Source: Mayfieldus sp038317345
Lineage (GTDB): Bacteria > Actinomycetota > Thermoleophilia > Solirubrobacterales > 70-9
NCBI GenBank assembly: GCA_038317345.1
Contig: JBBQBH010000034.1
Span: 1 to 30,137, forward strand
Direction of reading: 5' to 3'
DNA: 30,137 nucleotides
Below the pieces are notes generated by a model. That model ran no database searches. It was not told the DNA's origin and worked only from the letters and a program-made list of their open reading frames with translations. The position numbers and the translations under genes are program-made. Positions 18,001-26,950 of the stretch are shown piece after piece. The stretch's first letter is position 1, and each line of letters begins with the position of its first letter.

Positions 18001-18334
18001 CTATCTGCACACGGGCGACTCCGACGCGGCGATCGAATATGGCCTCCGTCACACCGCCGGGGTGATCACGGGCGCCGCCTTCATCATGACCGGCGTCTTC
18101 GTCGCCTTCGCCCTCGCGCCGATCATCAGCATGCGCGAGCTGGGTCTCGGCCTCAGCGTCGCCGTTCTGCTCGACGCGACCGTGATCCGCCTCGTCCTGC
18201 TGCCGGCCGCGATGCGGCTGGCCGGAGATCGGATCTGGTGGATGCCGGGCTGGATGGAGCGGCTGTTGGGCGAGGAACGCCGGATGCCGACCGGCGAGCC
18301 CGAGCTGGCACGGGTGCGCCGGCTCGCGGGTTAA
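15032..18334 (+). CDS. MMPL/RND-superfamily membrane exporter with repeat-rich extracytoplasmic domain
   Basis: The 1100-aa protein has two MMPL half-transporters. The first has a helix near 12-30, a loop domain, then five helices (about 175-330) plus one near 350-370; the second has five helices at about 900-1070. Each half carries the proton-relay type motif: GVDYSLLLVSR (Asp237) and SIDYEVFLLARMREGY (Asp978). Family members (MmpL, YdfJ) use the proton gradient to export lipids or drugs. Between the halves, residues about 455-870 form a long domain of degenerate ~7- and 14-residue units with recurring Leu-X-X-Gly/Ser-X-X and GASQL/GAGSL strings, resembling the helical bundles of YhgE/Pip-like proteins. 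It follows a long leader region. The substrate is unknown; a nearby acyl-activating enzyme hints at lipid, but only weakly. Confidence 0.88.
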   Translation: MSRWAIANPRRALAVWGAIAGILALIGIGVGNRLHRTNILIPDTQAGKAESLQSSRFGDSWGALILLKGPDSALRRQGPRLANSLERQRHISVTSPWTPGLGKALRPHRGQALLLVRIQEPFEQTSGEAVPRIRDQLDHQVKAPVVAHMTGFPDIANAIHSGTVKAIEKAELIAAPLLIIILLLVFRSPVAAAVPLALGMTTVGAAGGVLDLINRFAVLDVVSFNLASMMGLALGVDYSLLLVSRFREELATGQEVRFAAQTAANTAGHTVRFAGLALGVAMVAALLISPGTIMLSSAVGVLVAAVLSVITANTALPATLMLLGKKINAYRFGRGSGERSGIAGAALTALRRPALAAGLVLVLVIALAAPALAIETGPPDPRILPDSSREKQDFDAIQQTLGDGWGAPYEITVAADNGAITSPSRLKQIQKFQNKLADNKRVLAVFGPGLISRQTAPLRDASGQLAKGRKQLAHSQVALGRLNRGLGKAATGTVQLRAGIATASAGASKLASGGNSAQEGALQLQAGLATSQQGASLLEAGLSRSSPGLAKLARGASHTRAGVGSLRSGILRIRRGAANGLPRLNKLRKQLQDAQSGLNKLRQPVGVATTNLNKALAALDAMGPVARTDPKYFETYQAVDAAAAAISGNDSLTGQPASPGYDGLDAGLAAASDGAGQAADAVSKIHSRTVKLINGTKKLTRGTNDLRQALTRISAGASQLNQGGSKAIAGAGSLSSGLARLDGGAGSLATGVGSLQSGANALATGLSTGNSKTTQLVSGLQRLKRGVVTFQARTAQSSKQLQQTGRLSKVLGSGYATLAAVDSASSATRSAASQAVNLDQGGTAARILVVEHGNSDRAGDPLRKQLETDAAALGRETGAQVRVGGPAADLQDFDTAIATRFPWLVLVLCVVTFLVLIPLLRSVLLPLIAVALNVLTVAAALGVLTLCFTGSAPLGGPGFVDDIMRTSIFSLVFALSIDYEVFLLARMREGYLHTGDSDAAIEYGLRHTAGVITGAAFIMTGVFVAFALAPIISMRELGLGLSVAVLLDATVIRLVLLPAAMRLAGDRIWWMPGWMERLLGEERRMPTGEPELARVRRLAG

Positions 18335-18372
18335 CCGACTGCCGCGAGCCGACGGTCCGCTGGGTTCGTTAA

Positions 18373-18445
18373 TGGGCGGTGCCGGGCTCGAACCAGCGAC
18401 CTCCTGCTTGTAAGGCAGGCGCTCTCCCAACTGAGCTAACCGCCC
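18373..18445 (-). tRNA. tRNA-Val(TAC)
   Basis: The minus strand folds into a 73-nt cloverleaf: acceptor GGGCGGT paired with ACCGCCC and discriminator A, a D arm GCTCAGTTGGGAGAGC, anticodon loop CTTACAA with anticodon TAC, and a T arm with loop TTCGAGC. No CCA is encoded. It lies antisense between the exporter and TypA genes. Confidence 0.95.
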
Positions 18446-18501
18446 GAAGGGGTGATTATCGCGAAGATCCAAATCGCGTCCCCGTACGATCGTTGCCCCT
18501 T

Positions 18502-20334
<1,833 letters not shown>

Positions 20335-20360
20335 CCGCCCGATATAGAGTCGAGTTTCGG

Positions 20361-20393
20361 GGTGATCGGGCCCTGGTCTGGCTCCCGATCACC
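20361..20393. promoter_or_regulatory. Perfect 10-bp inverted repeat between typA and the acyl-AMP ligase gene
   Basis: ggtgatcggg (20361-20370) is exactly complementary to cccgatcacc (20384-20393) across 13 bases. It starts 27 bp after the typA stop and ends 24 bp before the next start, so it could terminate typA transcripts or serve as an operator for the following gene. There is no T-run after it, which favours an operator or a structured leader over a classical terminator. Confidence 0.5.
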
Positions 20394-20417
20394 ACCAGGT
20401 AGCGAGGGAGAGCGAGA

Positions 20418-22058
20418 TTGAGCGGCGACACCAGCTTCGTCGAGGGCTTCAAGGGAAAGCGGCGGCCCGGTCCCTGCCTGCAGATCTGGGCCGAGGACGG
20501 ATTCCAGGACTACACCCAGGACCAATGGCGGGCGGCGGCCGACCGGGCGGGGGCCGCGTTGCGCGCCAAAGGGGTCGTGCCGGGGGAGCCGGTTGGCTGC
20601 CTGCTTACCAACATCTTCCCGGTCTGCGCCGGCGCGATCGGTGTCTGGCTCGCGGGCGGCGCGGTGGTCTCGCTTCCTACGCCTGCCCGGGGAATGGCGA
20701 TCGAGATCTACCTCGCGCAGCTTCAGGACATCTGCGATGGGATGGAGCTGCGGCTGCTGCTGGCCGAGGAGAACTACGCTGGACTGCTGCGCGAGCACGG
20801 CCCCGAGGAAGTCGAGGTCGTCTCCTTCGAGTCCCTCGACGCCGCCGGACCGGCGCCTGACGAACCCCCCGGCCCCGACGACCTGGCATTCGTCCAGTAC
20901 TCGTCCGGCAGCACCAGCAATCCGCGCGGCTGCATGCTCACGGCAGGTGCGATCGGCGCCCAGCTCGAGATGCTCGCTGAGGCCATCGACCTCGATCCCG
21001 AGCGCGATTGGGGCGTGACCTGGCTGCCCCTCTCCCACGACATGGGCTTCTTCGGGACGATCATGCTCGACTACGCCAAGGGCCTCGGGGGCAGGATCGG
21101 AACACCCGAGCGCTTCCTGCGCTCGCCCCGCACCTGGTTCGAGGATTGCGCGGAGACGCAGGCGACGATGACCGTGGCTCCCAACTTCGCCCTCGAGCTC
21201 GCCGCCCGGGCGGCGAAGATGACGCCGCCCGACCGATTCCCGATGCGCAACTGCATCCTCGGAGGAGAGCGAATCGAGACCTCGACTCTCGAAAAGGCGC
21301 TCGACGCCCTTGGCCCGAGCGGCCTCGACGGCTCCTCGTTGGCTCCCGCCTACGGGCTTGCGGAAGCGGTGCTGGCGGTGACCTTGACGCCCGCGGGGGA
21401 AACGCCGCGCCTGCTGAGCGTCGACGCCGACGCCCTTGCCGACGGACGCGTCGAGCCGCTCGATGACGGCGATGGCTCTCCCGGCGCGCAGACATTCGTC
21501 TCCTGTGGGCCCCCACTGTCCGGTGTCGAGCTGCGAACCGACGGCGAGGGCCAGCAGGGCGAAATCCTGATCAGCACCCCGAGCCTCGCCAGCGGCTACG
21601 CCGGCGACCCGCAGACGACCGCCGAGCGCTTCGTCGACGGCGAGCTGCACACCCGCGACCTCGGCTTCGTCCACGAGGGGGAGCTCTACGTGCAGGGGAG
21701 GCTCGATGACGTCCTGGTCGTCGGCGGCCGCAACATCTCCGCCCTCGACGTCGAGGCCCGGGTGGCCGGGACGGCTCCAGTTCGCCCCGGCTGCGCCGCG
21801 CTCGTCGACGTCCCTCGCGACGGCAAGGTGGACCTGGTGCTGTTGGCCGAGGCGAAAGACGACGCGCCCGAGCCGGAGCGCACCGCGGCGGCGATTCGCG
21901 ATGCCGCCATGTCGGTGGCCGGCGTGCGGGTGGACGAGTGCGTGATCCTGCCGAAGGGCACGCTTCCAAAGACACCGAGCGGCAAGGTCCAGCGCTATCG
22001 CTGCCGCGACCTGCTTGCGTCGGAAAGCCTCCCCGCCGAGGCCCATGCGGGCCTCTGA
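20418..22058 (+). CDS. AMP-dependent acyl ligase, fatty-acyl-AMP-ligase-like
   Basis: The 546-aa protein belongs to the ANL adenylating family. The ATP-binding loop YSSGSTSNPRG spans 161-171, SHDMG with His207-Asp208 follows a WLPL strand as in FadD32-type fatty-acyl-AMP ligases, the YGLAEAV motif lies near residue 312, and the C-terminal domain has GGRNISALDVE and PSGKVQR with the adenylation lysine Lys523. FAALs make acyl-adenylates and pass them to acyl carriers for polyketide or lipid assembly rather than to CoA. The WLPLSHDMG pattern favours FAAL over ordinary acyl-CoA ligase, but the split is not certain and no carrier or PKS gene is in the window. The TTG start has GAGGGAGAG upstream. 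The gene is preceded by the inverted repeat and faces a convergent aldo-keto reductase 9 bp away. Confidence 0.85.
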   Translation: MSGDTSFVEGFKGKRRPGPCLQIWAEDGFQDYTQDQWRAAADRAGAALRAKGVVPGEPVGCLLTNIFPVCAGAIGVWLAGGAVVSLPTPARGMAIEIYLAQLQDICDGMELRLLLAEENYAGLLREHGPEEVEVVSFESLDAAGPAPDEPPGPDDLAFVQYSSGSTSNPRGCMLTAGAIGAQLEMLAEAIDLDPERDWGVTWLPLSHDMGFFGTIMLDYAKGLGGRIGTPERFLRSPRTWFEDCAETQATMTVAPNFALELAARAAKMTPPDRFPMRNCILGGERIETSTLEKALDALGPSGLDGSSLAPAYGLAEAVLAVTLTPAGETPRLLSVDADALADGRVEPLDDGDGSPGAQTFVSCGPPLSGVELRTDGEGQQGEILISTPSLASGYAGDPQTTAERFVDGELHTRDLGFVHEGELYVQGRLDDVLVVGGRNISALDVEARVAGTAPVRPGCAALVDVPRDGKVDLVLLAEAKDDAPEPERTAAAIRDAAMSVAGVRVDECVILPKGTLPKTPSGKVQRYRCRDLLASESLPAEAHAGL

Positions 22059-22067
22059 GGCTCGCGA

Positions 22068-23054
22068 CTAGCGGCCGCCCGAACCCGGGGTCGGCCCGCC
22101 GATGGGTACGCCCTGACCCGCGATCTCGTCGATCCGGGCCAGGTCGGAGTCGCTGAGCTCGATGTCGGCCGCCTCGAGGCTCTCGGCTATGTGGTCGGCG
22201 TTGCGGGTGCCGACGATCGCTACGTGCACAGCCGGGTTGGCGAGCACCCAGGCAAGCGCAAGCTGACTGACACTGCGGCCGCTTTCGTGCGCCAGCTGGC
22301 CTAGCCGCCGCACGACCTCGACGTTTCGCTTCAGGTTCTCGCCCTGGAAGAGATCGCTCTGGCCACGCCAGTCGTCCTCGGGGAAAGTGGTGTTCTCGTC
22401 GATCGCGCCGCTCAGCAGCCCATGGGCGAGCGGCCCGTAGACGAGGACGCCGATGTCGTGCTCGCGGCAGTAGGGCAGTACTTCGTCCTCGACCTCGCGG
22501 CGGAACAGGTGATAGGGCGGCTGCAGGGTCTCGACCGGGCGCGTGCGGGCGAACTCGGCAATCTGGGCTGCATCGAAGTTCGAGACGCCGACATGGCGGA
22601 TCTTCCCCTCGTCGACGAGCTCCTGGAGGGCGCCGGCGGTCTCCGCAAACGGGGTGTCGGGGTCGGGCCAATGCACCTGGTAGAGGTCGATGTGCTCGAC
22701 CCCCAGCGCCTCCAGGCTTTGATCGACCCCTTCTCGCAGCCACTGGGGGCTCGAGACGCGGCGCAGCTGATCGCCGTCCATTCGCAACCCGCCCTTGGTC
22801 GCGATCACCAATGCGTCGCGATCGGAGCGCAGCTCGTCGGCGAGTGCCCGGCCGAGCAGCCGCTCGGATTCCCCCCAGCCATAGCCCTGGGCGGTGTCGA
22901 AGAAATCGATTCCCAGCTCGCGGGCGCGGCGGATCGCGCCGATCGCCTCCTGCTCGTCGAAGCTGCCCCAATCGTTTCCCAGCTGCCAGGTGCCGAAGCA
23001 GATCCGCGAAACTTCGAGCCCGGTCATCCCCAGCGTCGTCCTGCGTCCGCTCAT
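22068..23054 (-). CDS. Aldo/keto reductase
   Basis: The 328-aa protein is an NADPH-dependent aldo-keto reductase with the full catalytic tetrad: Asp53 and Tyr58 in DTAQGYG, Lys87 in IATKGG and His128 in YQVHWPD. The cofactor-binding end has IVGTRNADHI near residue 285. The sequence resembles the AKR11/AKR13-like general-stress and 2,5-diketo-type enzymes; the substrate is unknown. The ATG at 23054 is supported by GGAAAGTGGA just upstream and by the usual LG.TGLEVSRI opening; the longer frame to 23513 is not protein-like. It is divergent from the small membrane protein gene, with a 60-bp spacer for both promoters. Confidence 0.93.
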   Translation of the reverse strand: MSGRRTTLGMTGLEVSRICFGTWQLGNDWGSFDEQEAIGAIRRARELGIDFFDTAQGYGWGESERLLGRALADELRSDRDALVIATKGGLRMDGDQLRRVSSPQWLREGVDQSLEALGVEHIDLYQVHWPDPDTPFAETAGALQELVDEGKIRHVGVSNFDAAQIAEFARTRPVETLQPPYHLFRREVEDEVLPYCREHDIGVLVYGPLAHGLLSGAIDENTTFPEDDWRGQSDLFQGENLKRNVEVVRRLGQLAHESGRSVSQLALAWVLANPAVHVAIVGTRNADHIAESLEAADIELSDSDLARIDEIAGQGVPIGGPTPGSGGR

Positions 23055-23114
23055 CGATGTCCACTTTCCCACAGCCTGCGCCCTCGATACATGCCGAGGG
23101 GTGACAATGAAGAC

Positions 23115-23456
23115 ATGGACGGCTCGGTGCTGTGGCGCGCCGCCGCACTCCAGGTGGCGGCGGTCGCTGCGCTTTCGGTGCTGCTGGCGCTCGCCCTGCC
23201 TCACAGCTTCTTCGACGATTGGGGCTGGCTCACAGGTCCGGCCGCGTGGCTTCTGTGTGCGGCGCTGACCGCCCGGTTGCTCGACCTGCCGCGCGCCCGG
23301 GTAGTGCTCGGCGCGGCGCTCGCCGGCCTGCCGAGCATCCCGGCGGTCGTGCTCGGCCTGCACTGGCTCGGCGTCGTGATCGCGGTCGGCCTCTTCGCCG
23401 CATGGTGCGGGCGCCTGTCTAGTCGGACTAGGGTGCCCGCATGGAACTCGGGATAA
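23115..23456 (+). CDS. Small three-helix membrane protein, unknown function
   Basis: The 113-aa product has three hydrophobic segments: ALQVAAVAALSVLLALALPH (near 11-30), GPAAWLLCAALTARLL (near 40-56) and VLGLHWLGVVIAVGLFAAW (near 81-100), with Arg-rich loops. No enzyme motif is seen. The ATG at 23115 has AGGGG nine to thirteen bases upstream. The last 16 bases overlap the start of the SDR gene, so the two are probably translated together. The frame remains open upstream into the aldo-keto reductase region, but that part is a shadow. Confidence 0.7.
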   Translation: MDGSVLWRAAALQVAAVAALSVLLALALPHSFFDDWGWLTGPAAWLLCAALTARLLDLPRARVVLGAALAGLPSIPAVVLGLHWLGVVIAVGLFAAWCGRLSSRTRVPAWNSG

Positions 23457-24193
23457 AGGGCCGCACAGCCCTGGTTTTGGGAGCCAGTCGCGGAATCGGC
23501 CGTGGGATCGCAACCTCGTTGGTCCGCGAGGGCGCGCGGGTCGCGATCGCCAGCCGCACGCCCGAGGACCTTGTGAAGACGGCGGCCGAGATCGAAGGCG
23601 ACGTGACCGCCTTCGGAGCCGAAACCGGCAACCTCGAGCACCTCGCCGGGGTGCCGGCCGAGGTCGAAAAGGAGCTCGGGCCGATCGAGATCCTGGTCAC
23701 CAACACGGGTGGTCCACCACCCGGAGGTGCGCTCGAGAACGACCTCGACGAATGGCAGGCCGCATACACCTCGCTGGTGCTGGCGCCGCGGGTGCTGATC
23801 GGGGCGGTGGCGCGGGGGATGCGTGACCGCAAATGGGGTCGGATCGTCAACGTCGGCTCCAGCTCCACACGCCAGCCGATACCAGAGCTCAACCTCTCCA
23901 ACGTCCACCGGGCCGCCGCGGTCGCCTTCTTCAAGACGCTCTCCAACGAGCTGGCCCCGTATGGCATCACTGTCAACACGGTGGCCACCGGCATGTTCGC
24001 GACCAACCGCCTCGCCGACGTGGGAGGCTCGCTGGACGCCGCGCACGAGGTGGCGCGCCAGAGCGTCCCCGCCAGGCGACTCGGGGACCCGGCCGAGTTC
24101 GGCGACCTGGTCGCCTTCCTCTGCTCCGAGCGCGCCGCCTACCTCACCGGTGCGGTCATCCCGCTCGACGGCGGCATGGTCCGAGCCCTGTAA
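23441..24193 (+). CDS. SDR-family oxidoreductase lacking the canonical YxxxK
   Basis: The 250-aa protein is a classical-size short-chain dehydrogenase resembling 3-oxoacyl-ACP reductase. The NAD(P) loop GASRGIG is near residue 14, the structural strand reads TNTGGP (for NNAGG), and GITVN and a C-terminal LDGG are present. At the catalytic site the usual Ser...Tyr-X-X-X-Lys reads SSS...SNVHR: the Tyr position is Ser153 and the Lys position is Arg157. A recognised set of actinobacterial SDRs carries LSN-X-X-R here, so this is a family trait more than decay, but normal hydride-transfer chemistry is doubtful or altered. It is co-translated with the membrane protein before it. Its stop codon abuts the stop of the convergent lgt gene. 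Confidence 0.88.
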   Translation: MELGIKGRTALVLGASRGIGRGIATSLVREGARVAIASRTPEDLVKTAAEIEGDVTAFGAETGNLEHLAGVPAEVEKELGPIEILVTNTGGPPPGGALENDLDEWQAAYTSLVLAPRVLIGAVARGMRDRKWGRIVNVGSSSTRQPIPELNLSNVHRAAAVAFFKTLSNELAPYGITVNTVATGMFATNRLADVGGSLDAAHEVARQSVPARRLGDPAEFGDLVAFLCSERAAYLTGAVIPLDGGMVRAL

Positions 24194-24946
24194 TCAGGCC
24201 GGGGCGGGGGCCGGCCGCAGGCCGCCGCGCCTGGCGGCGACGACGAGCCAAACCGTTCCCGCGACCATCATCCCGAGGCTCTCAAGCTGTGCCGAGGTGA
24301 GACCGGCGAAGACGTGGTCGTTGCGTCGGATGAACTCGACCAGGAAGCGCTCGGTTCCCGCGTAGACGAGGTAGATCGCGAACAGCACCCCGACCCGGAA
24401 GCGGTCGCGGAGGTTCCAGAGGATCAGCGCCCCGATCCCCATTGCCAGGGTCTCGTAGACGGGGGTCGGATGGACCGTGTGACGGGTCGGCAGCGTGCCG
24501 TTCGGGTAGGCCATCGCCCACGGCCCGTCCCACGGCTTTCCGTAATCGCCGTCGCCGGAGAGCTGACAACCGATGCGGCCAATCGCGTAGCCGAGGGCAA
24601 GCGCCGGAGCGCAGAGGTCGAGCAGGGCGAGTCCGAGGAAGCCGCGATACCAGGCCCATGCCAGCACCGCGAGCGTGCCGCCAATCGCGCCGCCATACCA
24701 GACCAACCCGGAGCCGGAAAGAAGCTGATTCGAGTGGTAGGCGTTGTTCTGGACGATGTAGTAGACGCGGGCGCCAACCGCCCCGCCGACCAAACCACAG
24801 AAGATGATCTCGTAGGCCCAGTCGACAGGCTTGCCGAGCTCCTTCAGCCGCCGTCCCACCACTGCCCCGGCGGCGAGGAAGGCGAGCGCGAACATCAGCC
24901 CGAAGGTGTGGAGGGTGACTGGGCCTAGGTTCAGGTCGGGGTACAT
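24194..24946 (-). CDS. lgt: Prolipoprotein diacylglyceryl transferase
   Basis: The 250-aa integral membrane protein transfers a diacylglyceryl group from phosphatidylglycerol to the lipobox cysteine of prolipoproteins, the first step of lipoprotein maturation. Family marks are the HTFGLMFALAFL first helix, YGGAIGG, the Lgt signature GRIGCQLSGDGDYG (123-136), HPTPVYE (His159) and ERFLVEFIR (Glu199-Arg200) near the last helices. About seven membrane segments are visible. The ATG at 24946 gives the standard short cytoplasmic start. It shares a zero-length convergent junction with the SDR gene, and the tRNA-Glu lies upstream in the same orientation. Confidence 0.96.
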   Translation of the reverse strand: MYPDLNLGPVTLHTFGLMFALAFLAAGAVVGRRLKELGKPVDWAYEIIFCGLVGGAVGARVYYIVQNNAYHSNQLLSGSGLVWYGGAIGGTLAVLAWAWYRGFLGLALLDLCAPALALGYAIGRIGCQLSGDGDYGKPWDGPWAMAYPNGTLPTRHTVHPTPVYETLAMGIGALILWNLRDRFRVGVLFAIYLVYAGTERFLVEFIRRNDHVFAGLTSAQLESLGMMVAGTVWLVVAARRGGLRPAPAPA

Positions 24947-24989
24947 GGGTCAGCTGGCGAGGAAGGTGGCGTTCCGTTCGGTGTAGCGA

Positions 24990-25061
24990 TAGCCCCGGGG
25001 AGAATCGAACTCCCGTTCCCAGGTTGAAAACCTGATGTCCTGACCATTGGACGACGGGGCC
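24990..25061 (-). tRNA. tRNA-Glu(TTC)
   Basis: The minus strand gives a 72-nt cloverleaf: acceptor GGCCCCG with CGGGGCT (one terminal G-T) and discriminator A, D arm GTCCAATGGTCAGGAC, anticodon loop TTTTCAA with anticodon TTC, and T loop TTCGATT. No CCA is encoded. Confidence 0.93.
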
Positions 25062-25095
25062 GCCAGGCACCAAGTCTAGGCAGCAACCATGGCGC

Positions 25096-25977
25096 TCAGC
25101 CCAGCAGCTGCTCCATCAACGCCTTCTGCGCATGGAGGCGGTTCTCAGCCTGGTCCCAGACCGCGGAGCGCTCGCCGTAGAGCATCTCCTCGGTGATCTC
25201 CTCCCCTGGGTGGGCGGGGAGGCAGTGCAGGACGATCGCCCGGTCGGCTGCACCGGCGAGCAGCTCCGCGTCGACGCGGTACGGCGAAAGCGCCGCCACC
25301 CGTGGCTCCGCCTCGGCCTCGTCGCCCATGCTCACCCATACGTCGGTGTAGACCGCGTCGGCGCCCTCCACCGCGGCCTGCGGATCGTCGGTGAGCGTCG
25401 CGCCGTGCCCATCCTCGAGGGCGAAGCCAGGTGGCGACGCAATCCGCACCTCCACCCCGGCCAGACCGGCGAGGATCGCCAGCGACCGCGCCACGTTGTT
25501 GCCGTCGCCGACATAGGCGAGCCGAAGGCCCTCCAGTTCGCCAAAGCGCTCCTGCAGCGTCTGCAGGTCGGCCAGCGCCTGGCAGGGATGGTGCGTCGGG
25601 GTGAGCGCGTTGATCACCGGCACCGATGCGGCCTCCGCGAACTCGGAGACGATCGTGTGCGAGCCGGAGCGGATCACGATCGCGTGCACGTAGCGCGACA
25701 GAACCCGTGCGGTGTCCGCGACCGACTCGCCGCGCGCGAGCTGCAGCTCGTCTCCGCGCAGCACCAGCGGTGTGCCGCCAAGCTCCGCGACACCCACCTC
25801 GAACGACACCCGGGTCCTGGTCGAGGGCTTCTCGAAGACCAGCGCCACGCTGCGCCCGGCGAGTGCCTGCCCGGCTTCGCGGCGCTCGCGCCCCTGCTTC
25901 AGCTCGGCTGCGCGGTCGAGCAGGCCCGCGAGATCCTCGCGGCTCAGCTCCTCACCTGTAAGAAAATGCCCCTTCAA
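25096..25977 (-). CDS. argF: Ornithine carbamoyltransferase
   Basis: The 293-aa enzyme joins carbamoyl phosphate and ornithine to citrulline in arginine biosynthesis. The carbamoyl-phosphate loop is STRTR (52-56), HPCQ is at 130-133, an SMG loop for ornithine lies near 216-218 and the catalytic HCLP is at 251-254. The protein is a little shorter than usual at the ends. I chose the TTG at 25977 because it gives the family start MKGHFLTGEEL; a GTG at 26007 is possible. No Shine-Dalgarno is seen, and the divergent gene starts only 18 bp away, so a leaderless transcript is likely. No other arg genes are in the window. Confidence 0.95.
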   Translation of the reverse strand: MKGHFLTGEELSREDLAGLLDRAAELKQGRERREAGQALAGRSVALVFEKPSTRTRVSFEVGVAELGGTPLVLRGDELQLARGESVADTARVLSRYVHAIVIRSGSHTIVSEFAEAASVPVINALTPTHHPCQALADLQTLQERFGELEGLRLAYVGDGNNVARSLAILAGLAGVEVRIASPPGFALEDGHGATLTDDPQAAVEGADAVYTDVWVSMGDEAEAEPRVAALSPYRVDAELLAGAADRAIVLHCLPAHPGEEITEEMLYGERSAVWDQAENRLHAQKALMEQLLG

Positions 25978-25995
25978 GGCGCGGATACTACCCGG

Positions 25996-26880
25996 GTGAA
26001 ATTCCACGCCATCACCTGGAATCTCTTTCACGGCCGCGACAAGCCACCCGATCCGGCGCTGTTCACCTGGCGCTCGCGACTGCTGAAGGTCACCGAGCGC
26101 GGGCCCGAGTACGCGCAGGTCAATCGCAGCCTGTTCGCCGAGTTCGCGACGGCGCTCAGCGGAATGCGCTGGGACGTGGCCCTTCTCCAGGAGACCCCAC
26201 CGCGCTGGGCGCCGCGGCTCGCCGAGGCGCTCGGGGCCGAGACCCACTTGGTGCTGACCTCCCGCAACCAGCTGGCGCCGCTCAGCGGCTGGGCTGCCGA
26301 GCTGAATCCCGATCTGATCGCCTCCTGGGACGGCGGGTCGAACCTGACGCTTCTGAGGGGCGCGCTGATCGGAGGGGATGAGCCGCCGATCGCCCAGCGA
26401 CGCGAGCTGGTCATCCACGAGGGGCGGCCGGAGCGGCGCACCATGGCCTTCACCCGAACCGCCGCCGGCCTCTGCGTCGCCAACCTGCACGCGACCAACG
26501 ACCGCCCCGACGTGGCGGGCCCCGAGGTGCTGCGCGCCGCCGAGACCGCGATCGGGTGGGCGGGCGGCGCACCGTTGTTGTTCGGCGGCGACCTCAATCT
26601 GCGCCCGGCCGAGCACCCGGAAATCTTCGAACAGCTACGAGATAGCTACGGATTGGCGCCTCCAACTGGGCCGCGCGCGATCGACCACCTGCTTTCGCGG
26701 GGGGTCGAGGTGGTCGAGCCACCGGCGCCTCTCCCGCACCCCGAGGTCGTCCGCGAGGAGGACTTTCACGGTCCGCTCGGCATTTGGCGGCGCGAGGCCG
26801 GGCGTCGCATACGCCTCTCCGATCACGCCCCGGTCGGCGCGGCCTACGCGCTCGCAACCGCACAGGATGCAGAGCGCTGA
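25996..26880 (+). CDS. Endonuclease/exonuclease/phosphatase-family protein
   Basis: The 294-aa protein shows the EEP/DNase I-like metal-phosphoesterase pattern: TWN (Asn9), LLQE (Glu66), a catalytic-strand NLHAT (His165), GGDLNLRP (Asp199, Asn201) and SDHAPV (Asp276, His277). Members cut DNA, phospholipids or inositol phosphates with Mg2+; the substrate here is unknown. No signal peptide is present, so it is probably cytoplasmic. The start is the GTG at 25996, divergent from argF with an 18-bp gap. The frame continues upstream through argF but only as antisense. It could be a repair nuclease or a phosphoesterase; no context gene decides. Confidence 0.85.
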   Translation: MKFHAITWNLFHGRDKPPDPALFTWRSRLLKVTERGPEYAQVNRSLFAEFATALSGMRWDVALLQETPPRWAPRLAEALGAETHLVLTSRNQLAPLSGWAAELNPDLIASWDGGSNLTLLRGALIGGDEPPIAQRRELVIHEGRPERRTMAFTRTAAGLCVANLHATNDRPDVAGPEVLRAAETAIGWAGGAPLLFGGDLNLRPAEHPEIFEQLRDSYGLAPPTGPRAIDHLLSRGVEVVEPPAPLPHPEVVREEDFHGPLGIWRREAGRRIRLSDHAPVGAAYALATAQDAER

Positions 26881-26950
26881 CCCGACCCACGCACCCGCCG
26901 GAATGAGATAGTGGGGCCAACGAGCGCAAGGGAATCGGAAGGAGACTGAG

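Noticed and set aside
17432..18472. Minus-strand frame ending in a LGERLPYKQEVAGSSPAPPI-type string
   Set aside because: That string is tRNA-Val read as protein, and the rest is antisense to the MMPL gene.
18379..18501. N-terminal extension of TypA
   Set aside because: The added residues are the antisense of tRNA-Val; the ATG at 18502 gives the conserved family start.
22422..23114. Plus-strand extension ahead of the small membrane protein
   Set aside because: It is antisense to the aldo-keto reductase; the ATG at 23115 has its own ribosome-binding site.
25132..25995. Plus-strand extension ahead of the EEP protein
   Set aside because: It is antisense to argF, whose STRTR, HPCQ and HCLP motifs are clear.
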